Origin: JAUXFK01 sp034189035
Lineage (GTDB): Bacteria; Desulfobacterota; UBA8473
Direction of reading: 5' to 3'
DNA length: 8,025 nt
Assembly: GCA_034189035.1 (NCBI GenBank)
Contig: JAXHVA010000155.1
Location: 1-8,025 of the forward strand
Shown: piece after piece, positions 1 to 5,818 of the stretch
Layout of the letters: the number at the start of each line of letters is the position of its first letter
Position numbering within the stretch: the first letter of the stretch is position 1
Position numbers and translations under genes: made by a program
Notes under the pieces: model-generated
Seen by the model: the letters and a program-made list of their open reading frames with translations, nothing else
What the model was told of the DNA's origin: nothing
The model's database searches: none

Positions 1-665
1 CAAAAGCGTTGCCGTATTGTCTTGGCAGGGGTGGCACCCCTGGTTATCTTTACTTCTTTGGGACTGTTGAGATAGCCTTGCGCAACCCTGCGAATAGGAT
101 CTGGGATGGTGGCAGAGAATAACGCCATTTGTCGTTTCATGGGCATGCGTTTCAGTATCCACTCCACATCATCGATAAAGCCCATGTGCAACATCTTATC
201 AGCCTCATCTAAGACGAGATAGCTCAACCTGTTTAGTTGCAAAGTGCCTCTCTTCATATGATCCATGACCCGGCCGGGTGTACCTACGACCACATGCGGG
301 CCACGCGCCAATTCCCTCAGTTGGAAATCGTAACTTTGACCGCCGTAGACAGACAGCACACGGAATCCCTTTAGATAACGGGCATATTTCGCCAAAGCCT
401 CTGTCACTTGGTTTGCCAGCTCACGTGTCGGAGTGAGCACCAGGGCTTGCGGTCCTTTCCGTTCCAAATCGATATGTGACAGCATGGGGAGGCCAAAGGC
501 CGCTGTTTTACCGGTGCCGGTTTCTGCCTGTCCTAAAAGATCATCCCCGTCCAGGAGATGGGGAATACTCTGTGCCTGGATTGGAAATGGAGTCGTATAA
601 TTCGTGTCTTTAAGCGCCTGTAAAATAGGGGCTGTCAGTCCTAGTTCTTCAAAAGTGTCTGGCAT
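1..665 (-). CDS. deaD: DEAD-box RNA helicase, DeaD/CshA-like, copy A (N-terminal 221 codons; 3' end outside window)
   Basis: ATP-dependent RNA helicase of the DEAD-box family; DeaD-type members act in the cytoplasm in ribosome assembly, mRNA turnover and growth in the cold. The visible part is the first RecA-like domain: Q motif with F5 and PFPIQ (26-30), motif I AETGTGKT (47-54), Ia PTRELA (79-84), GG (108-109), Ib TPGR (129-132), motif II DEAD (153-156) and motif III SAT (184-186). The spacing and the flanking VYGGQSYDFQLREL and MGFIDDVEWIL strings fit DeaD better than RhlE or SrmB. The ATG at 665-663 is shared with copy B; the AGGG ahead of it is about 13 nt away, a long gap, so initiation may be weak or regulated. 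About 21 of 221 residues differ from copy B at 7361-8025, with no gaps. The second RecA domain and tail lie outside, so the subfamily is inferred from the N-terminal half only. Confidence 0.93.
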   Translation of the reverse strand, partial: MPDTFEELGLTAPILQALKDTNYTTPFPIQAQSIPHLLDGDDLLGQAETGTGKTAAFGLPMLSHIDLERKGPQALVLTPTRELANQVTEALAKYARYLKGFRVLSVYGGQSYDFQLRELARGPHVVVGTPGRVMDHMKRGTLQLNRLSYLVLDEADKMLHMGFIDDVEWILKRMPMKRQMALFSATIPDPIRRVAQGYLNSPKEVKITRGATPAKTIRQRF

Positions 666-714
666 AATCTACTTTATCCCTGTGGTTACTGGTATGGTTT
701 CCACATATTGAAAT

Positions 715-728
715 TGATACGTTATCAG
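715..728 (-). promoter_or_regulatory. Conserved leader box TGATAACGTATCA, copy A
   Basis: The imperfect palindrome TGATA-ACG-TATCA lies about 50 nt upstream of the helicase start. GATAACGTATCA is retained unchanged in the copy B leader at 7299-7310, while the bases around it have diverged. It may be a protein-binding or structured leader element; no known motif is assigned. Confidence 0.3.
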
Positions 729-786
729 CCGAAATCCTGGACAAAGCAGGAAAAGAGAACGGCTAAACTAAAAACCTATAGAACAA

Positions 787-856
787 ATAAAGCCTCCATA
801 ACGATATGAAAATGACGATGATCAAAAGCACTTTCATAGCATTATGGAGGCTTTAT
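787..856 (-). promoter_or_regulatory. Long leader hairpin of helicase copy A
   Basis: In the sense (minus-strand) transcript, 28-nt arms (856-829 and 814-787) pair almost completely around a 14-nt loop (828-815). There is one U-G and one G-U wobble and one C-U mismatch. The hairpin begins within about 10 nt of the predicted transcription start. The same hairpin precedes copy B; the only length difference between the two, 6 nt, lies in the loop. The structure is seen in the sequence; a role in mRNA stability or autoregulation is inferred. Confidence 0.75.
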
Positions 857-867
857 CTCAATTTTGT

Positions 868-896
868 ATAGTATCAAAAGACTTGCTAAAAAGCAA
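868..896 (-). promoter_or_regulatory. Sigma70-type promoter of helicase copy A
   Basis: On the minus strand, TTGCTT (896-891), a 17-nt spacer, then TACTAT (873-868). Copy B keeps the same arrangement with TACAAT. The -35 box lies inside the inverted repeat CTTGCTTTTTAGCAAG (897-882; 6-bp arms, TTTT loop), a possible operator or start-proximal hairpin. Predicted transcription start is near 861, giving a leader of about 195 nt. Confidence 0.6.
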
Positions 897-945
897 GGAA
901 AATTCTCCAGTGACTATTTCCCTCACTCTCTAAATATTCTCTGAC

Positions 946-1035
946 TCATGCCCAATGCCTACTTTCAAGGGAGCCTATCCTCTGAAAATGGGCCAGGTTC
1001 GCCTTTATAACACCACATTTATGAACATATCTCAT
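946..1035 (-). CDS. Possible tiny ORF coupled to the RHH gene (29 codons, doubtful)
   Basis: ATG at 1035-1033 overlaps the RHH stop as ATGA, the translational-coupling arrangement expected for a toxin following its antitoxin. It then runs only 29 codons (begins MRYVHKCGVIKANLA) to a stop at 948-946. It is far too short for VapC or MazF and shows no PIN-domain acidic residues. It could be the stump of a lost toxin gene or chance. The rest of 898-1031 shows no other coding signal. Confidence 0.15.
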   Translation of the reverse strand: MRYVHKCGVIKANLAHFQRIGSLESRHWA

Positions 1036-1292
1036 AAAATCGAACCCTTACGACTCGTTCTCAAACTAACTATGGCTTCTTCCATCTCAGATACACCTTC
1101 ACTCAGCAACTTGAGATCTTCCGCACACAGGTCCAGGTCAAAAAAATCATCCGGCCATTTACCTGCACTCTCATCCAATGCGCGTTCACAGGCCTGAACG
1201 ATAAATCTGTTTCTGCTGATGCCCTTTTCTTTTACTGCCTGGTCTATTTTTGACAATAGGTGGTCAGGTATATGGATTGTTGTAGACCGCAT
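1032..1292 (-). CDS. Ribbon-helix-helix (CopG-type) antitoxin-like DNA-binding protein
   Basis: Small 86-residue protein whose N-terminus is a classical ribbon-helix-helix: the beta strand RSTTIHIPDHLL (2-13), helix A through KIDQAVKEKG, and helix B after the turn ISRNRFIVQACERAL. These proteins dimerise and bind operator half-sites through the beta ribbon; many are VapB/CopG antitoxins with an acidic C-terminal arm that masks a toxin. Residues 40-86 are acidic in the first half and end in a basic RTSRKGS tail, as in VapB-like partners. ATG at 1292-1290 follows only a weak AGTAGG Shine-Dalgarno. A promoter and an 18-bp palindrome lie immediately upstream, fitting autorepression. No full-length toxin gene follows, so it is an orphan here. 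It could instead be a stand-alone repressor. Confidence 0.8.
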   Translation of the reverse strand: MRSTTIHIPDHLLSKIDQAVKEKGISRNRFIVQACERALDESAGKWPDDFFDLDLCAEDLKLLSEGVSEMEEAIVSLRTSRKGSIL

Positions 1293-1323
1293 ACTGTACC
1301 TACTTAATAGACGAGAATATGCA

Positions 1324-1341
1324 AATAGAATATATTCTATT
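1324..1341. promoter_or_regulatory. 18-bp perfect palindrome, likely RHH operator
   Basis: AATAGAATATATTCTATT is identical to its reverse complement and overlaps the -10 box of the RHH promoter. RHH proteins usually bind symmetric operators in their own promoters, so this is the likely autoregulatory site. The palindrome is observed; the binding is inferred. Confidence 0.6.
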
Positions 1342-1355
1342 CATTCGAACGTCAA
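1327..1355 (-). promoter_or_regulatory. Promoter of the RHH gene
   Basis: On the minus strand, TTGACG (1355-1350), a 17-nt spacer and TATTCT (1332-1327). This gives a leader of roughly 28 nt before the ATG at 1292. The -10 box is embedded in the palindrome at 1324-1341. Confidence 0.6.
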
Positions 1356-1393
1356 GAGGAAACAGTCTTCACGAAAATACTCAATGTTTTTTC

Positions 1394-1422
1394 TTGACAT
1401 ACTTTATATTGTGGCATATTTA
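1394..1422 (+). promoter_or_regulatory. Candidate plus-strand promoter
   Basis: TTGACA (1394-1399, consensus), 17-nt spacer, TATTTA (1417-1422). It points away from the RHH gene into the debris at 1468-2048, so it may be the promoter of a lost gene. Confidence 0.4.
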
Positions 1423-1442
1423 ATATGATATACAATATAAAG
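1402..1442. repeat. 41-bp nested palindrome overlapping the plus-strand promoter
   Basis: Perfect 11-bp inverted arms, CTTTATATTGT (1402-1412) and ACAATATAAAG (1432-1442), enclose a second palindrome, CATATTTAATATG (1415-1427). It covers the -10 region of the promoter at 1394-1422. It could be an operator or a recombination or insertion-sequence end. Confidence 0.5.
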
Positions 1443-1467
1443 GATAATTCCTGGTTTTAAGGAAGAA

Positions 1468-1637
1468 GTGTTTGACAATCGATCCTTGACCTGAGGGAAT
1501 TCGGGGGAATTACTCTTTTTCAGGGCAGCCCCTTCTTTTCTTCGGATCGTGGTTTTTCTGGATGTCTCTTTGAAGCAGCAGCTTATGGAACTGAGTATAA
1601 AAAAAAAGGGTCATATCCAAAGGAGTTGATGGTTTAA
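1468..1637 (+). pseudogene. Possible transposase 5' remnant
   Basis: A short frame from GTG 1468 reads FDNRSLT then a stop; the frame from 1476 continues LREFGGITLFQ and later YGTEYKKKGSYPKELMV before TAA at 1635-1637. Together these resemble, from memory only, the first segment of an insertion-sequence transposase (an FDNR..LT..FGG..LF start and a Y.P.LM stretch), joined by a frameshift. There is no complete start region or catalytic DDE domain. The call is weak; the stretch may be non-coding. Confidence 0.2.
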
Positions 1638-1669
1638 GAGGATTCAAGGTGTCAAGGATTCGAGGATTC
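1638..1669 (+). repeat. Left GGATTCGA repeat cluster flanking the S23 pseudogene
   Basis: Three copies of GGATTC spaced through this stretch, two of them as tandem GGATTCGA. Positions 1655-1669 (AGGATTCGAGGATTC) are the exact inverse of 2047-2061. Similar terminal inverted repeats pair to form the stem of 23S rRNA intervening sequences. Confidence 0.7.
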
Positions 1670-1670
1670 G

Positions 1671-2048
1671 AGTGAAAAGCTCAGGGACTATAAAGACTTA
1701 AAAGTTTAGCAAAGACCTTATGAAATCTGCATAGAGATTTACAAGATAACAAAAAGATTTCCCAAAGAGGAAACATACAGCCTGACATCGCAGATAAGAA
1801 GGGCTGCGGTATCTGTTCCGTCGAATATAGCCGAAGGATATGGAAGAAGGACAACTCCCTGCTATATTCGGTCTTTATATATAGCGTATGGTTCGAATTG
1901 TGAGTTAGAGACTCAAATAGTATTAGCCGGAGACTTGGGTTACATTGAGGCTGAGAAATTGAAGAAACTTCAAGATTGGATAGGAGAGGTTGAGAGGATG
2001 CTCAAGGCACTTATAAAATCGCTGGGAAGAAAGCACTTTACCCCTTGA
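1671..2048 (+). pseudogene. S23 / 23S rRNA-IVS-type four-helix-bundle protein, pseudogene
   Basis: The frame 1671-2048 encodes a recognisable S23-family protein of about 125 residues, the usual length. It opens with RDYKDLKV, then QRPYEICIEIYKITKRFPKEE, the signature TSQIRRAAVSVPSNIAEGYGR, a long helix containing SLYIAYGSNCELETQI, and a lysine-rich last helix ending at TGA 2046-2048. The family forms pentameric four-helix bundles, is encoded in 23S rRNA intervening sequences and is also scattered in genomes; its molecular role is not established. The gene is broken: the conserved W of DLKVWQ is TAG (1707-1709), and no ATG, GTG or TTG start lies in frame between the upstream stop at 1635 and the amber. 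TAG also ends prfC and the DUF2971 gene here, so recoding is unlikely. Apart from these lesions the frame is intact, so decay looks recent. Confidence 0.85.
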
Positions 2049-2067
2049 ATCCTCGAATCCTCTTCAC
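2047..2067 (+). repeat. Right inverted repeat of the S23 element
   Basis: GAATCCTCGAATCCT (2047-2061) is the exact reverse complement of 1655-1669 and overlaps the S23 stop codon. With the left cluster it delimits an element of about 410-430 bp. Confidence 0.7.
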
Positions 2068-2146
2068 CAACTAAATTGGAGAAGAACCAAAAATAATAAA
2101 AGCTACTTGTTAAGAAAAGATTTTTATGATACTTGGATATTAACCA

Positions 2147-2152
2147 TATAAT
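2147..2152 (+). promoter_or_regulatory. Candidate -10 box for the DUF2971 gene
   Basis: A consensus TATAAT lies 34 nt upstream of ATG 2187; the -35 region (about 2123-2128) is poor. Its position favours the ATG at 2187 over the TTG at 2133 as the start. Confidence 0.35.
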
Positions 2153-2186
2153 TATTTGTTATGTTTTCGATCTGAACGGTAATGCA

Positions 2187-3104
2187 ATGTTCAATAGATA
2201 CATTTTCGATAAAAATATGGTATGCCATTATACTGGCATGAAAGCAGCGATATCGATTCTGAGTGAAAAAACGATCAATTTCAGTCGCCTGGCATCGTGC
2301 GACGATCCAAGAGAATCCAAACAGTGGAGTTTTGACTTTATTGGGGCAGAGCAGAGGTTTTGTCTTGAGCATTATGCAGAAGTTACCGATTTATTCAGTA
2401 GCTATATCAGGAATAATTCCAGGGTTCTCTGTTTCTGTGGATGGAATGACGAAAAGCTTGACTTCGGTAAGGATATTGTTCCTCCCTATAGGGAATCCTA
2501 CTATCGCGCTGGCTTTGCTAGGTCAAGGATGTGGTCTCAATATGCAAGAGAGCCTACTTGCAATGGAAGAGGGCATTCCAGCATTTGCCTGGTCTTCGAT
2601 AGAACGCAACTGGAAGAGGAGTTTGAGTCATCATTTGAAATGAACAAGAAATTCTATGGGACTGTGGAGTATCAGTATTATCTTGAGAGTTTCGTTAGGG
2701 CAAGGAAAATTGAGTGCAGGAATATTCTCAATTATAGTGTTGATGAAGCATTGGGAATGCAGATAGATGCGAATTTTCATGAGTATTTCTTCCTGAAATC
2801 AATGGACTACCGTGACGAACATGAATACCGATTGGTTGTAATAGTAGACGGTGGCGATTCAATAGGCTTGCCCATTGAATCATCACTTATGGCCGTCATT
2901 GTAGGTGTTGATTTTCCACCTGATGAGTATGAACGTGTTGATACGTTAGCTCAGAACTTCACCAGTTCTGTGGAGAGATGGTTTCTCTCATGGCAGGAAG
3001 GACGACCTCAGCTCTGGAACTTATGGGAAGTAATGAAATCAAATATAACATGCGGTTTCACAAAGGACCGCTCGTACCTCGCAGCCTGTGAGCCGCGGCG
3101 CTAG
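2187..3104 (+). CDS. DUF2971 family protein
   Basis: A 305-residue soluble protein with the hallmarks of DUF2971: VCHYTGM near the N-terminus (HYT 14-16), SRLASCDDPRESKQW (33-47, the family NDPrE-type motif), SRMWSQYA (113-120), GHSSICLVFD (129-138), and KSMDYRDEHEYRLVV (204-218), where family members have a Y..E.EYR motif. The biochemical activity is not established; conserved H, D, R, W and E residues suggest a pocket or enzyme rather than a structural protein. I chose ATG 2187 because it lies 13 residues before HYT and after a TATAAT; the frame is open upstream to a TTG at 2133, which would add 18 residues. No good Shine-Dalgarno is visible at either start. There are no membrane segments. 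The next gene begins 9 nt after the stop, so they probably form an operon. It sits between pseudogenes in what looks like an accessory region. Confidence 0.8.
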   Translation: MFNRYIFDKNMVCHYTGMKAAISILSEKTINFSRLASCDDPRESKQWSFDFIGAEQRFCLEHYAEVTDLFSSYIRNNSRVLCFCGWNDEKLDFGKDIVPPYRESYYRAGFARSRMWSQYAREPTCNGRGHSSICLVFDRTQLEEEFESSFEMNKKFYGTVEYQYYLESFVRARKIECRNILNYSVDEALGMQIDANFHEYFFLKSMDYRDEHEYRLVVIVDGGDSIGLPIESSLMAVIVGVDFPPDEYERVDTLAQNFTSSVERWFLSWQEGRPQLWNLWEVMKSNITCGFTKDRSYLAACEPRR

Positions 3105-3113
3105 GGAAGAAAA

Positions 3114-3550
3114 ATGAGGGAACATAGAAGCGTTATCGGAATTAGCGTACTCCTGCTGGCAATTGGCGTTTCTACTGGATATTACCTTGGCACCGCTGTG
3201 AAATTTGGGAAGAGCTTCGACTGGAAGAAGCTAAGCCTAAAAGGTGGTTCCGTCCGAAAGGGTCATGTACTTACGACTGAAGCCTTCTTAGGTTCCGATA
3301 TTCCCTTGCCGGGGATTAAAAGGATATCGGGTAAGTCCAAGTTCTTGAAGACGCATCGTTTGAGTTCCAATTAATGGACAAAGACGGTTTTGAGCTAGTT
3401 GAGTTGAAAAGCCCTTCACACTTCATCTTCTCAGGAAAGGTCAATACGTTCCAAGATATCGTGAGGCAACCCATCGCCCAACCTATTGCTGAGCAAGCCT
3501 CGACAATTATCTTCTCCATGACTGTTGAGAAATGCGAAACATGCAAATGA
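3114..3550 (+). pseudogene. Membrane-anchored small protein gene with a one-base frameshift
   Basis: ATG 3114 follows a good Shine-Dalgarno (AGGGA, 3103-3107) overlapping the stop of the DUF2971 gene. The first frame gives a short basic N-terminus, one hydrophobic segment (residues 7-29, VIGISVLLLAIGVSTGYYLG), then a soluble stretch reaching ISGK before running out of frame to TAA at 3372-3374. From 3335 the -1 frame continues as VQVLEDASFEFQLMDKDGFELVEL and ends MTVEKCETCK at TGA 3548-3550. Restoring one A at about 3333-3334 (GGTAAGTC to GGTAAAGTC) joins the halves into a protein of about 145 residues reading ISGKVQVLEDASFEF. No slippery heptamer is present, so a true deletion or a sequencing error is more likely than programmed frameshifting. 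The second half resembles extracytoplasmic beta-rich domains with a D.DGF motif; no family is assigned. CETC at the end could bind metal. Confidence 0.65.
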
Positions 3551-3753
3551 TTAGTGCATTCGTTTCCCTAACAGAATAAAGGGGGGAAAGAGGGATGCTG
3601 TTTCTAATTATCAGACTATTAAAAAAGAAACTTCTTGTTAAGATGTAGCTAAAAAAACTATCTATAAAAAAACAAAGCCAAAGAATCTGTCATTTGTAAT
3701 GTTTCGAAGGGAAATCCAACCTTCTTGTTGCTTTTTTTCAATTTTTTAGATAG

Positions 3754-3759
3754 TATAAT
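3754..3759 (+). promoter_or_regulatory. Candidate -10 box upstream of prfC
   Basis: Consensus TATAAT after a T-rich tract. TTGCTT (3728-3733) is 20 nt upstream, too far for an ideal -35. If used for prfC it implies a leader of more than 430 nt, so it may serve another transcript. Confidence 0.3.
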
Positions 3760-4114
3760 CAGATATATCTAACAACACGTTCAGTTAGAAATGTATGGAA
3801 CTTCAGATAGTAACAAGACAAGGAACAAGACCAGAGGATTTTGATTTTGAAGGTAGACCAAAGATCGGGCAATTATATAAGAACTCCCCGCAATTATAGG
3901 CCAATGAAAGTCCCTCCAGCATAACCTATCAAAGTCTTTTCTATGGACATGATTATTCATATCGATTAGCCATAATCGTACACGCTGAGCGTCCATTCTA
4001 TAGATATATGTGGCTGAAATCTCAATAGATTCCTTGTCTTGATGATCTTTTCATTCTTTTTCTTCATTTGGCTGTTTCAAAGATGGAAGTATCGAATCTC
4101 AAGAGATCAAAATA

Positions 4115-4156
4115 GATTCCCATGAATAATCGTAGACGTACGATCTCAATGGAATT
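4115..4156 (+). promoter_or_regulatory. Hairpin in the prfC leader
   Basis: ATCGTA (4129-4134), loop GACG, TACGAT (4139-4144) pair perfectly. Outside this, ATTCC-CAT pairs with ATGGAAT if one C is bulged. It ends about 50 nt before the prfC ATG and has no U-run, so it is not a standard terminator. A regulatory role is speculative. Confidence 0.35.
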
Positions 4157-4204
4157 TACAATGAATTTAGAAAAGATCAAAAATTGAGGAAAAGTCAATA
4201 TACT

Positions 4205-5794
4205 ATGAATCACAACAAAAAAGAGATAGAGAGACGCCGGACTTTTGGTATTATAAGCCATCCGGATGCAGGTAAAACTACTTTGACTGAAAAGCTTCTT
4301 CTTTATGGTGGAGCCATTCAACTGGCAGGAGCAATAAAGGCCCGCAAGTCGGAAAGATACGCAACAAGTGACTGGATGGCGATAGAGAAGGAGAGGGGCA
4401 TCTCAGTCACCACATCTGTGATGAAATTTAATTACAGGGACTTTGAGATAAACCTTCTTGACACTCCCGGTCATAAGGATTTTTCTGAGGATACTTATAG
4501 GGTTCTTACTGCAGTTGACAGTGCCCTTATGGTAATTGACAACACCCATGGGGTTGAACCCCAGACAGAGAAGCTGATGGAAGTCTGTCGTATGCGCAAC
4601 ATCCCCATTATTACCTTTATAAACAAGCTGGACAGAGAAGGAATGATGCCCCTTGATGTTCTTGATGATATTGAGGATAAGCTGCAGATTGAGTGTATAC
4701 CACTTTCCTGGCCCATCGGCATGGGAAAGAGGTTCAAGGGAGTTTACAATTTACACAAAAAAGAGGTTCATCTTTTCACACCCGGCCAGGAGACGAACAG
4801 TAGGGAAGGGATTGTAATAAATGACCTTTCCGATTCAAAACTTTATGAGGTTTTAGGAAGTCAGGCAGACGAGTTAAGAGAGGATATTGAATTGATCGAA
4901 GGCGCTGCGGATTCTTTTAAACTTCACCATTATCTTAAAAGTAACCAGACCCCTGTTTTTTTCGGGAGCGCTATTAATAATTTTGGCGTAAAGGAGATGT
5001 TGGATGTATTTGTAGAAATGGCGCCATGTCCAGGCCCCAGGGCTGCTTTTACGCGTGAAGTCTCTCCCTATGAGGAACCTTTCTCAGGTTTTGCCTTTAA
5101 AATCCAAGCGAACATGAATCCGGCGCACAGAGACAGAGTAGCGTTTATAAGGATATGTTCAGGGAAATTTGCGAGAGGAATGAAGGTCTCTCATCACAGA
5201 ATCGGAAAAGATGTAACATTTTCAAAGGCCATTATTTTCATGGCAAATGAACGTGAAAATGTAGCAGAAGCATATCCGGGCGATATCATAGGCGTTTATA
5301 ATCATGGCACTATAAAGATTGGCGATACGTTCTCAGAAAAAGAGAACTTGAAGTTTTGTGGAATTCCCAATTTTGCCCCTGAGTTTTTCAAAACAGTAAT
5401 CCTTAAGAACCCAATGAAGGTAAAGCATCTTCAAAAGGGGCTTATTCAGCTCGCAGAAGAGGGGACTGTTCAGGTCTTCAGACCGTTTAACGGGAACTCC
5501 TATATCCTGGGCGCCGTGGGAATGCTGCAGTTTGACATCACAATAGAACGTCTGAAATCCGAATATGGCGTAGATGCTGTTTACGAGCCTCTTGATTATA
5601 AAGTTTCACGCTGGATCGAATGTGACGATCCCAAAATGATGGAAGAGTTTGAGAAGAAAAATAGGGCAAACATTGTGCGAGATATCGAGGGCGGAAAGGT
5701 CTATCTTACAGCAAGTGAATGGCAACTCAGTTTTTGCATGGAACAATGGCCTGAAATTAAGTTCTTTAAAACAAAGGAAATAGATAATAAATAG
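4205..5794 (+). CDS. prfC: Peptide chain release factor 3 (RF3)
   Basis: RF3 is a cytoplasmic translational GTPase that removes RF1 and RF2 from the ribosome after peptide release. From ATG 4205 the protein has 529 residues, matching the family. The G domain shows G1 SHPDAGKTT (18-26), the switch segment RGISVTTSV (64-72), G3 DTPGH (86-90) followed by KDFSEDTYR, and G4 NKLD (130-133). WPIGMGKRFKGVY, FGSAINNFGV, FKIQANMNPAHRDRVAF, GIPNFAPE and GAVGMLQFD follow in RF3 order, and the end FFKTKEI matches the family terminus. The frame is open to a TTG at 4184, but RF3 alignment favours the ATG; GAGGA (4186-4190) sits about 14 nt before it, a long spacing. The stop is TAG. The YchF-like gene follows 24 nt later, suggesting co-transcription. 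The sequence is intact, in contrast to the eroded region upstream. Confidence 0.97.
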   Translation: MNHNKKEIERRRTFGIISHPDAGKTTLTEKLLLYGGAIQLAGAIKARKSERYATSDWMAIEKERGISVTTSVMKFNYRDFEINLLDTPGHKDFSEDTYRVLTAVDSALMVIDNTHGVEPQTEKLMEVCRMRNIPIITFINKLDREGMMPLDVLDDIEDKLQIECIPLSWPIGMGKRFKGVYNLHKKEVHLFTPGQETNSREGIVINDLSDSKLYEVLGSQADELREDIELIEGAADSFKLHHYLKSNQTPVFFGSAINNFGVKEMLDVFVEMAPCPGPRAAFTREVSPYEEPFSGFAFKIQANMNPAHRDRVAFIRICSGKFARGMKVSHHRIGKDVTFSKAIIFMANERENVAEAYPGDIIGVYNHGTIKIGDTFSEKENLKFCGIPNFAPEFFKTVILKNPMKVKHLQKGLIQLAEEGTVQVFRPFNGNSYILGAVGMLQFDITIERLKSEYGVDAVYEPLDYKVSRWIECDDPKMMEEFEKKNRANIVRDIEGGKVYLTASEWQLSFCMEQWPEIKFFKTKEIDNK

Positions 5795-5818
5795 CTCCCT
5801 CTCTTTAAGGTAAAAAAT

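Larger units (their letters stand above)
1..897. repeat. Left arm of large diverged inverted duplication (helicase module)
   Basis: This segment is the inverted counterpart of 7134-8025: promoter, hairpin leader and helicase 5' part. Coding regions align without gaps. The longest identical block I found is about 71 nt (181-251 against 7775-7845), covering motif II. Similarity fades just upstream of the -35 hairpin, so the duplicated unit appears to begin at the promoter. The outer boundary lies outside the window. Confidence 0.9.
3551..4204 (+). other. AT-rich region without a convincing gene
   Basis: No reading frame here has family-like composition. It contains a 17-codon ORF (3595-3648; begins MLFLIIRLLKKK) preceded by a G-rich purine run, which could be a small hydrophobic peptide or chance. 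A diffuse inverted repeat pairs CTATCTATAAAAAA (3659-3672) with TTTTTTAGATAG (3742-3753). There is a consensus -10 at 3754-3759 and a hairpin at 4115-4156. A minus-strand frame at 3781-3996 looks spurious. The stretch may be a long prfC leader or eroded accessory DNA. Confidence 0.5.

Noticed and set aside
955..1197. Plus-strand 80-codon frame opposite the RHH gene
   Set aside because: It lies antisense to a clear RHH coding sequence, has low-complexity Ser-rich content and no ribosome site.
1638..1669. CRISPR-like repeat array from the GGATTC copies
   Set aside because: Units are 8 bp without unique spacers; they are the terminal repeats of the S23 element.
1671..2048. 23S rRNA intervening sequence inside an rRNA gene
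   Set aside because: Flanking sequence on both sides is not rRNA; only the S23-type gene and repeats are present.
2263..2643. 126-codon plus-strand frame inside the DUF2971 gene
   Set aside because: Shadow frame; the overlapping frame has the DUF2971 motifs.
3326..3340. Programmed -1 frameshift in the small membrane protein gene
   Set aside because: No slippery heptamer or clear downstream stem is visible; a one-base loss in an A run explains the pattern.
3781..3996. Minus-strand 71-codon frame (begins MDAQRVRLW)
   Set aside because: No recognisable family, no Shine-Dalgarno and an odd composition for a real gene; a transposase remnant was considered but no motif supports it.
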